DNA of 64,000 nucleotides from Collinsella aerofaciens (GCF_015558785.1 NZ_JADMOP010000008.1:28090-92089), one strand, 5' to 3'. Counted from the first letter of the stretch, positions 21,599 through 31,741 are shown. Notes: generated by a model not told the origin, from the letters alone. Made by a program: numbers and translations.

Positions 21599-22327
21599 AT
21601 GGCTACCAAGATTAATATCCGCACCCTGCTCGAGGCCGGCTGCCACTTCGGTCACCAGACCCGTCGCTGGAACCCCAAGATGAAGCCGTTCATCTTCGGT
21701 GAGCGCAACGGCATCTACATCCTCGACCTCAAGCAGACCATCCTCGACGCCGACCAGGCCTACACCTTCGTCAAGAACGTCGCCAAGGGCGGCAACGTGC
21801 TGTTCGTCGGCACCAAGAAGCAGGCTCAGGAGGCCGTCAAGAACGCTGCTGAGCGCGCCAACATGCCTTACATCAACCAGCGTTGGCTCGGCGGCATGCT
21901 GACCAACTTCGTCACCATCCGCTCCCGCATCAACCGCATGGAGGAGCTCGAGGCCATGGTCGAGGACGGACGCATGGCTGTTCTGCCCAAGAAGGAGCAG
22001 GCTGTTCTCGGCAAGGAGCTCACCAAGCTCCAGACCAACCTCGGTGGCGCCCGCGACATGAAGGGTCTGCCCCAGGCTCTCTTCGTCATCGACACCAAGC
22101 GCGAGGAGAACGCCATCAAGGAGGCCCAGCGCCTGAACATCCCCGTCGTCGCTCTGATCGACACCAACTCCGATCCCGACGAGGTCGAGTACGGCATCCC
22201 CTGCAACGATGACGCTATCTCCGCTGTCACCCTTATGTGCGAGCTCATGGCTGACGCCTGCCTCGCTGGCTCCGGCAAGGAGCAGGTCTCCGAGGCCGAG
22301 ATGGCCGCTGAGCCCAAGGCCGAGTAA
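21599..22327 (+). CDS. rpsB: 30S ribosomal protein S2
   Basis: The protein has 242 residues with S2 hallmarks [45 protein letters not shown] and [23 protein letters not shown]. It starts at ATG with AGGAGG upstream. tsf follows 45 bases later in the standard rpsB-tsf pair. Confidence 0.97.
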   Translation: MATKINIRTLLEAGCHFGHQTRRWNPKMKPFIFGERNGIYILDLKQTILDADQAYTFVKNVAKGGNVLFVGTKKQAQEAVKNAAERANMPYINQRWLGGMLTNFVTIRSRINRMEELEAMVEDGRMAVLPKKEQAVLGKELTKLQTNLGGARDMKGLPQALFVIDTKREENAIKEAQRLNIPVVALIDTNSDPDEVEYGIPCNDDAISAVTLMCELMADACLAGSGKEQVSEAEMAAEPKAE

Positions 22328-22372
22328 ATCAGTCTTAGTTAATTCTTTTTCATCTCTTTGAAAGGAACCACA

Positions 22373-23242
22373 ATGGCCCAGATTACCGCCGCTATGGTCA
22401 AGCAGCTCCGCGAGATGACCGACTCCCCGATGATGGAGTGCAAGAAGGCTCTCGTCGAGGCTGACGGCGACATGGACGCCGCTGTCGACGTTCTGCGTAA
22501 GAACGGCCTTGCCAAGGCTGCCAAGAAGGCTGGCCGTGAGACCAACGAGGGCGCTGTCGCCGCGTTCGTCTCCGAGGATGGCAAGACCGGCGCTCTGCTC
22601 GAGCTCTCCTGCGAGACCGACTTCGTTGGCTCCAACGCCAAGTTCACTGGCTTTGCTTCCAAGGTCGCTGAGGTTGTCGCTACCACCGAGCCTGCTGACG
22701 TCGACGCTCTGCTCGAGAAGCCGATGGGTGAGGAGACCGTTTCCTCCGAGCTCACCGAGATGATTCACATCATGGGCGAGAACATGAAGATCTCCCGCTT
22801 CGCTGCCCGCAAGGCCGAGAACGGCGCGCTCGCTTCTTACATCCACATGGGTGGTAAGATCGGCGTCCTCGTCGAGTTCGCCTTCGAGAAGGCCGAGACC
22901 GCTCAGGCTGAGTCCTTCAAGACCTTCGCTCACGACGTTGCCCTTCAGGTTGCCGCCGTCGCCCCGATCTGCGCTACCCGCGATCAGGTTCCGGCCGAGA
23001 CCGTCGAGCACGAGAAGCAGATCTACATGGCCCAGGCTGCCGAGTCCGGCAAGCCCGAGGCTATTCAGGAGAAGATGGCTGTCGGCCGTCTGGAGAAGTT
23101 CTACAAGCAGTCCGTGCTCACCGAGCAGGAGTTCATCAAGGACAGCTCCCTCACCATCAAGAAGTACGCTGAGCAGGTCTCCAAGGAGCTCAGCGACACC
23201 ATTACCGTCGTTGCCTTTGACCGTCTGGTCCGTGGCGAGTAA
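22373..23242 (+). CDS. tsf: Elongation factor Ts
   Basis: The protein has 289 residues. The N-terminal UBA-like module (VKQLREMTDSPMMECKKALVE) is followed by the core dimerisation domains with LSCETDFVGSNAKFTGF. EF-Ts releases GDP from EF-Tu. ATG 22373 is chosen because AAAGGA is six bases upstream; an in-frame TTG at 22358 precedes that site. Confidence 0.97.
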   Translation: MAQITAAMVKQLREMTDSPMMECKKALVEADGDMDAAVDVLRKNGLAKAAKKAGRETNEGAVAAFVSEDGKTGALLELSCETDFVGSNAKFTGFASKVAEVVATTEPADVDALLEKPMGEETVSSELTEMIHIMGENMKISRFAARKAENGALASYIHMGGKIGVLVEFAFEKAETAQAESFKTFAHDVALQVAAVAPICATRDQVPAETVEHEKQIYMAQAAESGKPEAIQEKMAVGRLEKFYKQSVLTEQEFIKDSSLTIKKYAEQVSKELSDTITVVAFDRLVRGE

Positions 23243-23265
23243 ATAAGCTCTTGTAGCTGGTAATG

Positions 23266-23300
23266 AGCAGGCTGTGGGTTTTACTCACAGCCTGCTTTTT
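23266..23300 (+). terminator. Rho-independent terminator after tsf
   Basis: AGCAGGCTGTG pairs with CACAGCCTGCT around a nine-base loop, followed by TTTT. Confidence 0.95.
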
Positions 23301-23359
23301 CATGGCTCTTATCAGAGCCTTTGATATCATATTGAGAGTCTAATTAAAGGAGGATCGCT

Positions 23360-24082
23360 TTGTCCGACATCCGATATAAACGCGTGCTTCTTAAGCTTTC
23401 CGGCGAAGCGCTGATGGGCGACGGCCAATATGGCATCGACCCCAAGGTTACCGACCATCTTGCCAAGCAGGTCAAGGAGCTGCTAGCCGTTGGCCATGAG
23501 GTCGGCGTCGTTGTCGGCGGCGGCAATATTTTCCGCGGCATGGCCGGCGCTGCCGGTGGCATGGAGCGTGCTCAGGCCGACTACATGGGCATGCTGGCTA
23601 CCGTTATGAACGCGCTCGCCCTGCAGGATGCCTTCGAGCATAACGATGTTCCCTGCCGCGTGATGAGCGCTATCCAGATGAACGAGATCTGCGAGCCCTA
23701 TATTCGCCGTCGCGCCATCAACCACCTTTCCAAGGGCAACGTCGTTATTTTTGCCGCCGGTTCGGGCAATCCGTACTTTACGACCGACACCGCCGCGGCT
23801 CTTCGTGCGTGCGAGATCGGCGCCGAGATTCTGATTAAAGCCACCAAGGTTGACGGCATCTACGATAAGGATCCCGTCAAGTGCGCTGATGCCGTCCGTT
23901 TTGACAAGATTACCTATCACGAGGTTCTCGTCCGCGGTCTGCAGGTTATGGATTCCACGGCTACGGCACTGTGCCAGGACAACCGTATGCCGATTTTGGT
24001 CCTCAACATCGATGGCGAGGACACCGTCAAGCGCGCGCTTTCGGGTGAGCCCGTCGGCACGCTCGTCTATCAGGAGGATTAA
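23360..24082 (+). CDS. pyrH: UMP kinase
   Basis: The protein has 240 residues of the amino-acid-kinase fold: [44 protein letters not shown] and [13 protein letters not shown]. It phosphorylates UMP to UDP. The TTG start follows AAAGGAGG. It leads a run of eight tightly packed genes through proS. A small GGCTCT/AGAGCC hairpin lies in the leader near 23305-23320. Confidence 0.96.
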   Translation: MSDIRYKRVLLKLSGEALMGDGQYGIDPKVTDHLAKQVKELLAVGHEVGVVVGGGNIFRGMAGAAGGMERAQADYMGMLATVMNALALQDAFEHNDVPCRVMSAIQMNEICEPYIRRRAINHLSKGNVVIFAAGSGNPYFTTDTAAALRACEIGAEILIKATKVDGIYDKDPVKCADAVRFDKITYHEVLVRGLQVMDSTATALCQDNRMPILVLNIDGEDTVKRALSGEPVGTLVYQED

Positions 24083-24084
24083 GC

Positions 24085-24621
24085 ATGGCAGAGAACATCA
24101 CCGCCCACATGGACAAGTCGCTCGAGTCCCTCAAGCATAACTTCTCCAAGGTCCGTACCGGCCGCGCCAATGCCAACATTCTGTCCGACATCACCGTCGA
24201 TTATTACGGTGTTCCCACGCCGGTCACGCAGGTTGCCGCCGTCAAGACCCCCGAGGCCCACATGCTGCTCATCGAGCCGTGGGACAAGGCACTCATCAAC
24301 GCTATCGTCAAGGCCATCGGCGCTTCCGATCTGGGTATTACCCCCAACTCCGATGGCACCGTGGTTCGTCTGCCGTTCCCGGCTCCCACCGAGGAGCGCC
24401 GTCGCGAGCTCGTCAAGGAGTGCCGCGAGTACGCCGAGCAGGCCAAGGTGTCTATCCGTAACATCCGTCGCGACTTCAACAACAAGCTCGAGCGCGATGA
24501 GGAGCTCACCGAGGACGATGTCCGTCGCGAGCAGGCTAAGGTCCAGAAGCACACCGATGAGTATGTCGCCAAGGTCGAGGAGCTTCTGAAGGAAAAAGAA
24601 GCCGAGGTCATGGAGATCTAA
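24085..24621 (+). CDS. frr: Ribosome recycling factor
   Basis: The protein has 178 residues, slightly short of the usual 185. It shows FSKVRTGRANANILSDITVDYYG in two overlapping parts, and VRLPFPAPTEERR. With EF-G it splits the post-termination ribosome. ATG follows pyrH by two bases. Confidence 0.96.
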   Translation: MAENITAHMDKSLESLKHNFSKVRTGRANANILSDITVDYYGVPTPVTQVAAVKTPEAHMLLIEPWDKALINAIVKAIGASDLGITPNSDGTVVRLPFPAPTEERRRELVKECREYAEQAKVSIRNIRRDFNNKLERDEELTEDDVRREQAKVQKHTDEYVAKVEELLKEKEAEVMEI

Positions 24622-24622
24622 G

Positions 24623-25417
24623 GTGCAATACGACGAGCATAAACTGGTCGAGTACTTTGCCGACGCCCCTGCGGGCGTCGGTTTTTCCGACCTTGACCTC
24701 AATAACATTCCGCACCATATCTCGTGCATCATGGACGGCAACGGTCGTTGGGCCACGTCGCGCGGTCTTGCACGCACTGAGGGCCACAAGGCGGGTATCG
24801 TCTCGCTGCGCGAGATCATTACCGCCTGCGTGCGCCTGGGCGTCGACGTGCTTTCGGCCTATGCGTTTTCTACCGAAAACTGGAACCGCCCGCAGCATGA
24901 GGTCAACGTCTTGATGCACCTGTTTGCCAAGACGTTCATCGACGAGTTGCCGCTTCTGAAGCGCGAAAACGTGCGCGTTGTCTTTTTGGGTGATATTTCC
25001 GCGCTGCCCAAGAAGACCCGCGACGTTTTTGAACGCGGTCTTGCCGAGTGCGCCGATCACACCGGTATGACGCTGGCGCTTGCCGTCAACTACGGCGCGC
25101 GTGCCGAGATTACCCGCGCTGTCCGTCAGATCGCACTCGACGTTGCCGCCGGTAAGATCGATCCTGCCGCAATTGATGACGACATGGTGGCTTCCCACCT
25201 CTATACCGCCGGTCTTCCCGATCCTGAGCTTGTGATTCGCACCTCTGGTGAGCTGCGCCTTTCGAACTATCTGCTGTGGCAGGTAGCTTATTCCGAGTTC
25301 TACGTCACCGATACCTATTGGCCCGACTTTGATCGTTGGGGCCTTGTCGACGCCATTTTGGCCTATCAGGGCCGTGACCGTAGGTTTGGTGGACTGAGCA
25401 AGACCGAGGAGGCTTAA
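24623..25417 (+). CDS. uppS: Isoprenyl transferase (undecaprenyl diphosphate synthase)
   Basis: The protein has 264 residues. The signature CIMDGNGRWATSRG holds the catalytic Asp, and SDPELVIRTSGE-like and LLWQVAYSEFY motifs follow. It condenses isopentenyl diphosphate units to the lipid carrier used for peptidoglycan. GTG starts one base after frr. cdsA follows three bases later. The N-terminal 30 residues precede the conserved fold. Confidence 0.95.
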   Translation: MQYDEHKLVEYFADAPAGVGFSDLDLNNIPHHISCIMDGNGRWATSRGLARTEGHKAGIVSLREIITACVRLGVDVLSAYAFSTENWNRPQHEVNVLMHLFAKTFIDELPLLKRENVRVVFLGDISALPKKTRDVFERGLAECADHTGMTLALAVNYGARAEITRAVRQIALDVAAGKIDPAAIDDDMVASHLYTAGLPDPELVIRTSGELRLSNYLLWQVAYSEFYVTDTYWPDFDRWGLVDAILAYQGRDRRFGGLSKTEEA

Positions 25418-25419
25418 TC

Positions 25420-26319
25420 GTGTCCGATCGTCCCAAGGCATCTGCTCCCAAGACGCCTGCGCGTAAAGCTGCCACTGCGGGAGCGCCTGCAGCGAAGAGC
25501 GGTTCCGGTTCGTGGCTGGCGGGCTTTATTACCCGTGCCGCCGCCGGTATCGTCTACGCCGTTGTCTTTATCCTGTGCCTGGTTTTGGGTATCGTGCCCA
25601 CGGCCATCTTTGTTTCCGTCATGAGCGGTCTGTGCTGCTATGAGTTTTTCCGTATGACAAGGCTCGATGGCAAGATGGCTAACGAGCGCATGGGTATCGC
25701 TGCCGCCGTGCTCTTTCCACTGTCGGCGTTGGGCGATTCGATGCTGCTGAATGCCCTGCTTTTTGCCCTGATGCTCGCTGTGGGCATTTGGTATGTCTGG
25801 TCGCCGCGTACCCGCATATCCGATGTTGCCGTGACACTCATGGGTCCCATCTACACCGGTTTTATGCTGTCGGCTATCGTGCTGCTGCGCGATGCCGTGC
25901 CCGGTTTTGCCGGCGCCCTGCTTTCGGTGGGTGTTTGCGCGTCTCTCTGGGTCTCCGATTCGTTTGCCTATATCGTGGGTAGCCGTATCGGCAAACACAA
26001 GATGGTTCCCAAGATCTCTCCCAAAAAGAGCTGGGAGGGGTTTGTTGGCGGCATCCTGGGCTCGGTTTTGATTTGGCTCATCCTGTGGGCGACGCATTTC
26101 TTCAAGCTCAGCCTGCCCTATGCGCTGCTGTGCGGCGTGGTCGTGTCCATTCTGGGCGTTATCGGCGACCTTATCGAGTCGCGCATCAAGCGCGGTGTGG
26201 GCGTCAAGGATTCCGGCAACCTTATCCCGGGCCACGGCGGCATGCTCGATCGTAGCGATTCGCTTATCTTCGGCTGCATCACCGCGCAGCTGATGCTGAT
26301 GATCGGAGGCGTGCTGTAA
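25420..26319 (+). CDS. cdsA: Phosphatidate cytidylyltransferase
   Basis: The protein has 299 residues with about seven hydrophobic membrane segments. The CDP-diglyceride synthetase signature is at the C-terminal side (SRIKRGVGVKDSGNLIPGHG, then GMLDRSDS). It makes CDP-diacylglycerol for phospholipids. The first 30 residues are a basic, Ala- and Pro-rich cytoplasmic tail. GTG start; its TAA overlaps the dxr ATG by one base. Confidence 0.94.
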   Translation: MSDRPKASAPKTPARKAATAGAPAAKSGSGSWLAGFITRAAAGIVYAVVFILCLVLGIVPTAIFVSVMSGLCCYEFFRMTRLDGKMANERMGIAAAVLFPLSALGDSMLLNALLFALMLAVGIWYVWSPRTRISDVAVTLMGPIYTGFMLSAIVLLRDAVPGFAGALLSVGVCASLWVSDSFAYIVGSRIGKHKMVPKISPKKSWEGFVGGILGSVLIWLILWATHFFKLSLPYALLCGVVVSILGVIGDLIESRIKRGVGVKDSGNLIPGHGGMLDRSDSLIFGCITAQLMLMIGGVL

Positions 26320-27506
26320 TGTCATTCCAGACGACGTATGGCCCCGATGGACGCCTCCGTGTTGCCATCCTGGGTTGTACCGGCTCCATCGGCACCCAGG
26401 CGCTCGATGTGTGCCGCCAGCATGCCGATCGCCTGCAGGTGACGGCGCTGTCCATTAACTCCAGCACCTCCGAGCTTGTTGCCGCTGCCCGCGAGTTCTC
26501 GGTTCCGGCGGTTGCCGTGGCCGATGTCGCTCATGGCGATGACGCCGTGCTGCAGGAGTTGCCCGAGGGAACGAAGCTTGGCCTTGGCGCGCAGGCGGTT
26601 TGCGAGCTCGCGCGTCGCGACGATGTCGACTGCGTGCTCGTTGCTATTGTGGGCGCCGCTGGTCTCGAGGCGAGCCATGCGGCCTTGACCTCAAATAAGC
26701 GTCTTGCCCTTGCCAACAAGGAGTCCCTCGTCGTCGGCGGCGACTTGCTTATGCCGTTGGCGCAACCGGGCCAGCTTATTCCAGTCGACTCTGAGCACTC
26801 CGCCATCTACCAGTGCTATCTGGGGGAGAACCCACGCGAGGCTCATTGTATTTGGCTCACCTGCTCGGGCGGTCCGTTCTTTGGCCGCACCCGCGACGAG
26901 CTCGACCGCGTGACGCGTGCCGATGCCCTCGCACATCCCACGTGGGCCATGGGTGCCAAGATCACCATCGACTCCGCCACCCTCATGAACAAGGGCCTGG
27001 AGCGCATTGAGGCCATGCATCTGTGTAACTGCGACCTCGATTTCATTAACGTGGTCGTGCAGCGTCAGTCCAAGATTCACTCTATGGTCGAGTTCGCCGA
27101 CGGCTCCGTGATGGCGCATCTCGGTGCTTCCGACATGCGTATTCCCATCCAGTTCGCGTTCTCGTATCCCGAGCGTTGGGATACCCCGGCGCCTCGTATC
27201 GATTTCCGCGAGCTGGGGCAGCTCACGTTTGATGCTGCCGACATGGATACCTTCCGCTGTCTGGCACTGGCCGAACGTGCCGGCAAGACGGGTGGCACCA
27301 TGCCGTGCGTGCTCAATGCCGCCAACGAGGTCGCCGTCGATGCCTTCCTGCACGATGGCTGCAGCTTTACCGATATCGATCGCATTGTGGAATCCTGCAT
27401 GGATTCCCACGATATGCAGGCGGTCGATTCGTTTGAGCAGCTTCACGACATCGATGCATGGGCGCGTGAAAAGGCTGCGCAGGTGCTCGCCGCAACCCGT
27501 TCCTAA
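26319..27506 (+). CDS. dxr: 1-deoxy-D-xylulose-5-phosphate reductoisomerase
   Basis: The protein has 395 residues and makes 2-C-methyl-D-erythritol 4-phosphate, the committed step of the MEP isoprenoid route. It shows the NADPH site LGCTGSIGTQALDV, NKESLVVGG, PVDSEHSAIYQCYLG and DSATLMNKGLERIEAMHLC. It belongs with ispG and uppS in this operon, so isoprenoid supply and lipid-carrier synthesis are co-expressed. Confidence 0.96.
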   Translation: MSFQTTYGPDGRLRVAILGCTGSIGTQALDVCRQHADRLQVTALSINSSTSELVAAAREFSVPAVAVADVAHGDDAVLQELPEGTKLGLGAQAVCELARRDDVDCVLVAIVGAAGLEASHAALTSNKRLALANKESLVVGGDLLMPLAQPGQLIPVDSEHSAIYQCYLGENPREAHCIWLTCSGGPFFGRTRDELDRVTRADALAHPTWAMGAKITIDSATLMNKGLERIEAMHLCNCDLDFINVVVQRQSKIHSMVEFADGSVMAHLGASDMRIPIQFAFSYPERWDTPAPRIDFRELGQLTFDAADMDTFRCLALAERAGKTGGTMPCVLNAANEVAVDAFLHDGCSFTDIDRIVESCMDSHDMQAVDSFEQLHDIDAWAREKAAQVLAATRS

Positions 27507-27531
27507 CCCATAAGGATTGCTTTTTCGTTTT

Positions 27532-28893
27532 ATGGATACTGTTCTGAGCGTTCTCTCATCGGTCTTTTGGGGCCTGCTGATGCTTTCCGTCCTCGTGTTT
27601 TTGCACGAGGGCGGCCACTTTTTGGCGGCTCGTGCCTGCGGCGTCCGTGTGACCGAGTTCTTTTTGGGCCTGCCTTGCCGCTTTGACATCCATTACACGT
27701 CGCGTCGCATTGGAACCAAGTTTGGCGTGACCCCGCTGCTGCTGGGTGGCTACGCTGCCATCTGCGGTATGGATCCGACCGACGTCTCGTGTGCCGATCG
27801 CGTGCTCGCGGCTATCTATCGTCATGGTCGCGTGACCGTGGCCGACCTTGCTGTCGAGCTCGAGCTATCCGAGGAGGTTGTGCTCGAGGCATGCGCCTTG
27901 CTCTTGGGTTGGGGCTCTATCGCGCCTTGGTATGAGGAAGGGGAGAAGCCCTCGCCGAGCTACTATCCCACCAAGTATCAGACGCTGCCGCGAGACGCGG
28001 CGGGTTACACCACCTTTGACGGCCGCCGTTTCGATCGAGAGCATGCGACTACCGAGGGCGATGTGTGGGAGCTGCCGTGCGGCGAAGCCGAGTTCCTTGC
28101 GCAAGAGCGTTCGCATACCTATCTGGGCCAGGGTTTTCTCAAGCGCGCCTTTATGCTGCTCGCGGGCATTCTCGTCAATATCCTGACGGGCTTTTTGCTG
28201 CTTATGAGCATCTACTCTATTGCGGGTGTCACCGTGCCGATGGATACCAACGTGATCGGTCAGGTTGACGAGGGGTCTATTGCCGCCAAGGCGGGTATCG
28301 AGGGCGGCGACGCGATCCTTTCGGTTGACGGAGTATCGTGCTCTACCTGGATGGACGTTTACGATGCCATCGGCAAGGCCGCCGGTAAGGACGATATCGC
28401 CATTGAGTATGAGCGCGACGGCAAGCAGCATTCGACCTCGGTTGCGCTCAAAGAGGACGAGCGCCTAGGTGTGTATGCCTCTACGCAGGTGGTCCGTTTA
28501 GACCCCATCACGTCGGCTCGCCTTTCGTTCTCCTGTGTCGTGCAGACAGCGGAGGGCGTGATGCGCCTGCTCCAGCCGCAGCATACGATGGAGATCCTCG
28601 ATCAGTCTTCTTCGATCGTGGGCATTAGCGTTATGTCCTCACAGGCTGCTGCTGCCGGCCCTGCCACGTTCCTTTCGTTTGCCGCCCTCATTTCGTTCTC
28701 GCTTGGCTTTATGAACCTGCTGCCCATCCCACCACTCGATGGCGGCAAGCTGGTCATCGAGATCATTCAAAAGATTGCTGGCCGCGAGCTTCCGCTCAAG
28801 GTCCAGACGATTGTGAGCTATGTGGGCATCGCGCTCTTTGCGCTGCTGTTTGTCTATATGCTTCGTTCCGACGTCCTTCGATTTATCCTGTAG
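27532..28893 (+). CDS. rseP: RseP-family site-2 zinc metalloprotease with an inserted winged-helix-like region
   Basis: The protein has 453 residues. HEGGH (25-29) in the first membrane helix and LLPIPPLDGGK near 400 supply the zinc ligands; a PDZ domain lies at about 240-320. Between the GGYAAICGM strand (to about 80) and the next membrane helix (about 205) there are roughly 115 extra residues. The first part (84-135) reads like a winged helix-turn-helix: RVTVADLAVELELSEEVV, then LLLGWGSI. These proteases cleave membrane-bound regulators. ATG 27532 is used; AAGGA lies 15 bases upstream, an unusually long spacing, and TTG 27517 directly abuts it. Confidence 0.9.
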   Translation: MDTVLSVLSSVFWGLLMLSVLVFLHEGGHFLAARACGVRVTEFFLGLPCRFDIHYTSRRIGTKFGVTPLLLGGYAAICGMDPTDVSCADRVLAAIYRHGRVTVADLAVELELSEEVVLEACALLLGWGSIAPWYEEGEKPSPSYYPTKYQTLPRDAAGYTTFDGRRFDREHATTEGDVWELPCGEAEFLAQERSHTYLGQGFLKRAFMLLAGILVNILTGFLLLMSIYSIAGVTVPMDTNVIGQVDEGSIAAKAGIEGGDAILSVDGVSCSTWMDVYDAIGKAAGKDDIAIEYERDGKQHSTSVALKEDERLGVYASTQVVRLDPITSARLSFSCVVQTAEGVMRLLQPQHTMEILDQSSSIVGISVMSSQAAAAGPATFLSFAALISFSLGFMNLLPIPPLDGGKLVIEIIQKIAGRELPLKVQTIVSYVGIALFALLFVYMLRSDVLRFIL

Positions 28894-28906
28894 GGGAGTG
28901 TTTGGA

Positions 28907-29989
28907 TTGTCTTTATCCCATCCTTTGCCTCGCGAGTTGACGCGCCCCGTGCATGTGGGCGGTGTGCAGATCGGTGGCGGCGCGCCGGTGGTGGTCCAAT
29001 CCATGACCTGCACCGATACCGCTGACGCCCAGGCAACGCTTGCGCAAGTGTGCGCGTTGGCGCAGGCTGGCTGCGATATCGTGCGTGTGAGCGTGCCCAC
29101 CGAGGCCGCGCTTGAGGGTTTCCGCACCATCTGTGCCGAGTCTCCGGTGCCGATCGTCGCCGATATTCACTTTAACCATAAGCTCGCCATCGGCGCCGTC
29201 GAGGCTGGTGCCGCCAAGCTTCGCATCAATCCCGGCAATATCGGCGATTGGGCTAAGGTCGATGCCGTGATCGATGCCGCGGGCGCCGCTGGGTGCGCGA
29301 TTCGTATCGGTGTCAATGCCGGTTCGCTCGAACAGGATATCGCCGAGCGCGACGACCTCATGCAGCCCGAAAAGCTCGTGATGTCGAGCGAGCGCTTCGT
29401 CAAGCACTTTGAGGACCGCGGTTTTACGAACATTGTGCTTTCGGCCAAGGCCCATAGCGTGCAAACGACGCTTGATACCTATCGAGCCCTGTCGCGTGAG
29501 ATTCCCCACGTTCCGCTTCACCTGGGCGTGACGGAGGCGGGGACCAAGCTCCAGGGCACCATCAAGAGCTCTGTAGGCTTGGGTATCTTGCTTTCCGAAG
29601 GCATTGGCGACACCATGCGTGTGTCGCTCACAGCCGATCCGGTTGAGGAGCCGCCGGTTGCCTGGGGTATTCTGCAGTCGTTGGGCCTGCGTCGCCGTGG
29701 CCCCGAGATTGTCTCGTGCCCCACATGCGCCCGCTGCCAGGTTAACCTTATTCCCATTGCCGAGGAGGTTACCGAGCGGCTTAAGAACTACTCCGCGCCG
29801 CTTTCGATCGCTGTGATGGGATGTGCCGTTAATGGCCCCGGCGAGGCTTCTGATGCCGATCTGGGCGTTGCTTGCGGACGTGGTCAGGCCTTGCTCTTTT
29901 CGCATGGCCAGATCATTGGTAAAGTAGCTGAGGACCAAATTGTCGACGCGCTTATGGCCGAGGTCGACAAGCTTATTGAGGAGAAATAA
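28907..29989 (+). CDS. ispG: 4-hydroxy-3-methylbut-2-en-1-yl diphosphate synthase
   Basis: The protein has 360 residues. The TIM-barrel part starts VGGVQIGGGAPVVVQSMTCTD in overlapping motifs, and the [4Fe-4S] cysteines are in VSCPTCARCQ and MGCAVNGPGEASDADLG. It carries out the penultimate MEP-pathway step. TTG 28907 is chosen because AGGGGAG is eight bases upstream; the frame is open further but runs into rseP. Confidence 0.95.
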   Translation: MSLSHPLPRELTRPVHVGGVQIGGGAPVVVQSMTCTDTADAQATLAQVCALAQAGCDIVRVSVPTEAALEGFRTICAESPVPIVADIHFNHKLAIGAVEAGAAKLRINPGNIGDWAKVDAVIDAAGAAGCAIRIGVNAGSLEQDIAERDDLMQPEKLVMSSERFVKHFEDRGFTNIVLSAKAHSVQTTLDTYRALSREIPHVPLHLGVTEAGTKLQGTIKSSVGLGILLSEGIGDTMRVSLTADPVEEPPVAWGILQSLGLRRRGPEIVSCPTCARCQVNLIPIAEEVTERLKNYSAPLSIAVMGCAVNGPGEASDADLGVACGRGQALLFSHGQIIGKVAEDQIVDALMAEVDKLIEEK

Positions 29990-31711
29990 ATGACCCGAGC
30001 AATGTATATGTCTAAGCTTTATGCGCCGACGCTTAAAGAGGATCCGGCGGACGCTGAGCTCGCCAGCCACCGTCTGCTGCTCCGTGCCGGCATGATCCGC
30101 AAGGAGGCCGCCGGTCTATATTCCTACCTGCCGCTTGCTTGGCGCTCGATTCGCAAGATCGAGAACATCGTGCGCGACGAGATGGACGCTGCTGGCGCCC
30201 AGGAGCTTATGATGCCTATCATGGTCGATGCCGAGTTGTGGCGTGAGTCCGGCCGCATCGACGCCTATGGCAAGGAGCTTGTGCGCTTTGACGACCGTCA
30301 TGGTCGCGAGTTCGTCCTGGGTCCCACCCACGAGGAGACCGTCACGGCCCTGGTGCGCAATGAGCTGCGTTCCTACAAACAGCTGCCCGTCAACCTGTAC
30401 CACATTCAGGACAAGTTCCGCGACGAGTTCCGTCCCCGCTTTGGCCTGATGCGCGGTCGCGAGTTCATCATGAAGGACGCCTACAGCTTCTCCGCCACGC
30501 AGGAGAGCCTGCAGGAGGAGTACGACAAGATGAAGCAGGCCTACGCTAACATCTGCGAGCGCTGCTACATCAAGGCTCTGCCCGTTGTCGCCGACTCCGG
30601 CGAGATCGGCGGCGACACTTCCGTCGAGTACATGGCTCTTGCCGACGCCGGCGAGGCTTCGCTCGTCTACTGCGACGATTGCGGTTTTGCTGCCGATGAC
30701 GAGGCTGCAAGCACCAAGGTCGTTGTGACCGAGGGCCCCGGCGATGGCACGCTCACCAAGGTCGAGACTCCGGGTATGGGCACCATCGAGGCCGTTGCCA
30801 AGTTCTTCGGCTTCCCCGAGAACGGCACGCGCAAGTCGCTGGCACTCATCGACTCCGAGGGCAAGCCGGTCGTGGCCATTGTCCCGGGCGACCACGAGCT
30901 CAATGACTGCAAGGCCGAGCATGTCTTTGGCAAGGGCTACCGCATGATGACCGACGAGGAGCTTCAAGCGAACGGCCTGCACAAGGGCTTTATCGGACCG
31001 GTCAACCTGCCCGAGGGCATCCGTCTGGTGTGCGACGAGAGCCTGCGCGATTCCAAGCAGTGGGCCTGCGGTGCCAACGAGGTCGATTATCACTTTACCG
31101 GTGCCTGCCCCGAGCGCGACTTTACCGTCGATGAGTGGGCCGATCTGGTCACCGTTGTCGCCGGCGACCCCTGCCCGCACTGCGGCAAGCCGCTCTCCGC
31201 TGCCCGCGGCATCGAGGTCTCTCAGGTCTTCCAGCTGGGCACCAAGTATTCCGAGGCCATGGGTGCCACCTTTATGGACGAGGATGGCAAGGAGAAGCCG
31301 CTCATCATGGGCTGCTACGGCGTTGGTGTGTCCCGCTCGCTCGCTGCCGTCGTGGAGCAGCACAACGACGAGCACGGTATCGTCTGGCCGGTCTCCGTTG
31401 CCCCGTACGAGGTCGCGGTGATTCCGCTCGATCCCAAGAAGGAGGAGTGCGCTACCGTCTGCGAGCAGATCGTTGATGGCCTGTGCGCCGAGGGTATCGA
31501 GGTCGTCGTCGATGACCGTGACGAGCGTCCCGGCTTTAAATTTGCCGACAACGACCTTATGGGCTTCCCGTATCAGGTCGTTCTGGGTAAGCGTGGCCTC
31601 AAGAACGGCACCGTCGAGCTCAAGGACCGTGCTACGGGTGAGCGCGAGGACGTGGCGATCGACGAGGTCGTCGCCAAGGTCGCCGAGCTTGTGAAGGCGG
31701 CACGCCGTTAA
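29990..31711 (+). CDS. proS: Proline-tRNA ligase, bacterial type
   Basis: The protein has 573 residues. Class II motifs appear as GMIRKEAAGLYSYLPL, FVLGPTHEET, FRDEFRPRFGLMRGREFIMKD in two parts, and MGCYGVGVSR. An editing (INS) domain is inserted at about residues 225-400, as is usual for bacterial-type enzymes. ATG follows the ispG stop directly. Two terminators lie in the convergent gap after it. Confidence 0.96.
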   Translation: MTRAMYMSKLYAPTLKEDPADAELASHRLLLRAGMIRKEAAGLYSYLPLAWRSIRKIENIVRDEMDAAGAQELMMPIMVDAELWRESGRIDAYGKELVRFDDRHGREFVLGPTHEETVTALVRNELRSYKQLPVNLYHIQDKFRDEFRPRFGLMRGREFIMKDAYSFSATQESLQEEYDKMKQAYANICERCYIKALPVVADSGEIGGDTSVEYMALADAGEASLVYCDDCGFAADDEAASTKVVVTEGPGDGTLTKVETPGMGTIEAVAKFFGFPENGTRKSLALIDSEGKPVVAIVPGDHELNDCKAEHVFGKGYRMMTDEELQANGLHKGFIGPVNLPEGIRLVCDESLRDSKQWACGANEVDYHFTGACPERDFTVDEWADLVTVVAGDPCPHCGKPLSAARGIEVSQVFQLGTKYSEAMGATFMDEDGKEKPLIMGCYGVGVSRSLAAVVEQHNDEHGIVWPVSVAPYEVAVIPLDPKKEECATVCEQIVDGLCAEGIEVVVDDRDERPGFKFADNDLMGFPYQVVLGKRGLKNGTVELKDRATGEREDVAIDEVVAKVAELVKAARR

Positions 31712-31741
31712 TCGGCGATTTCGCTTGTAGTTCGATATACG

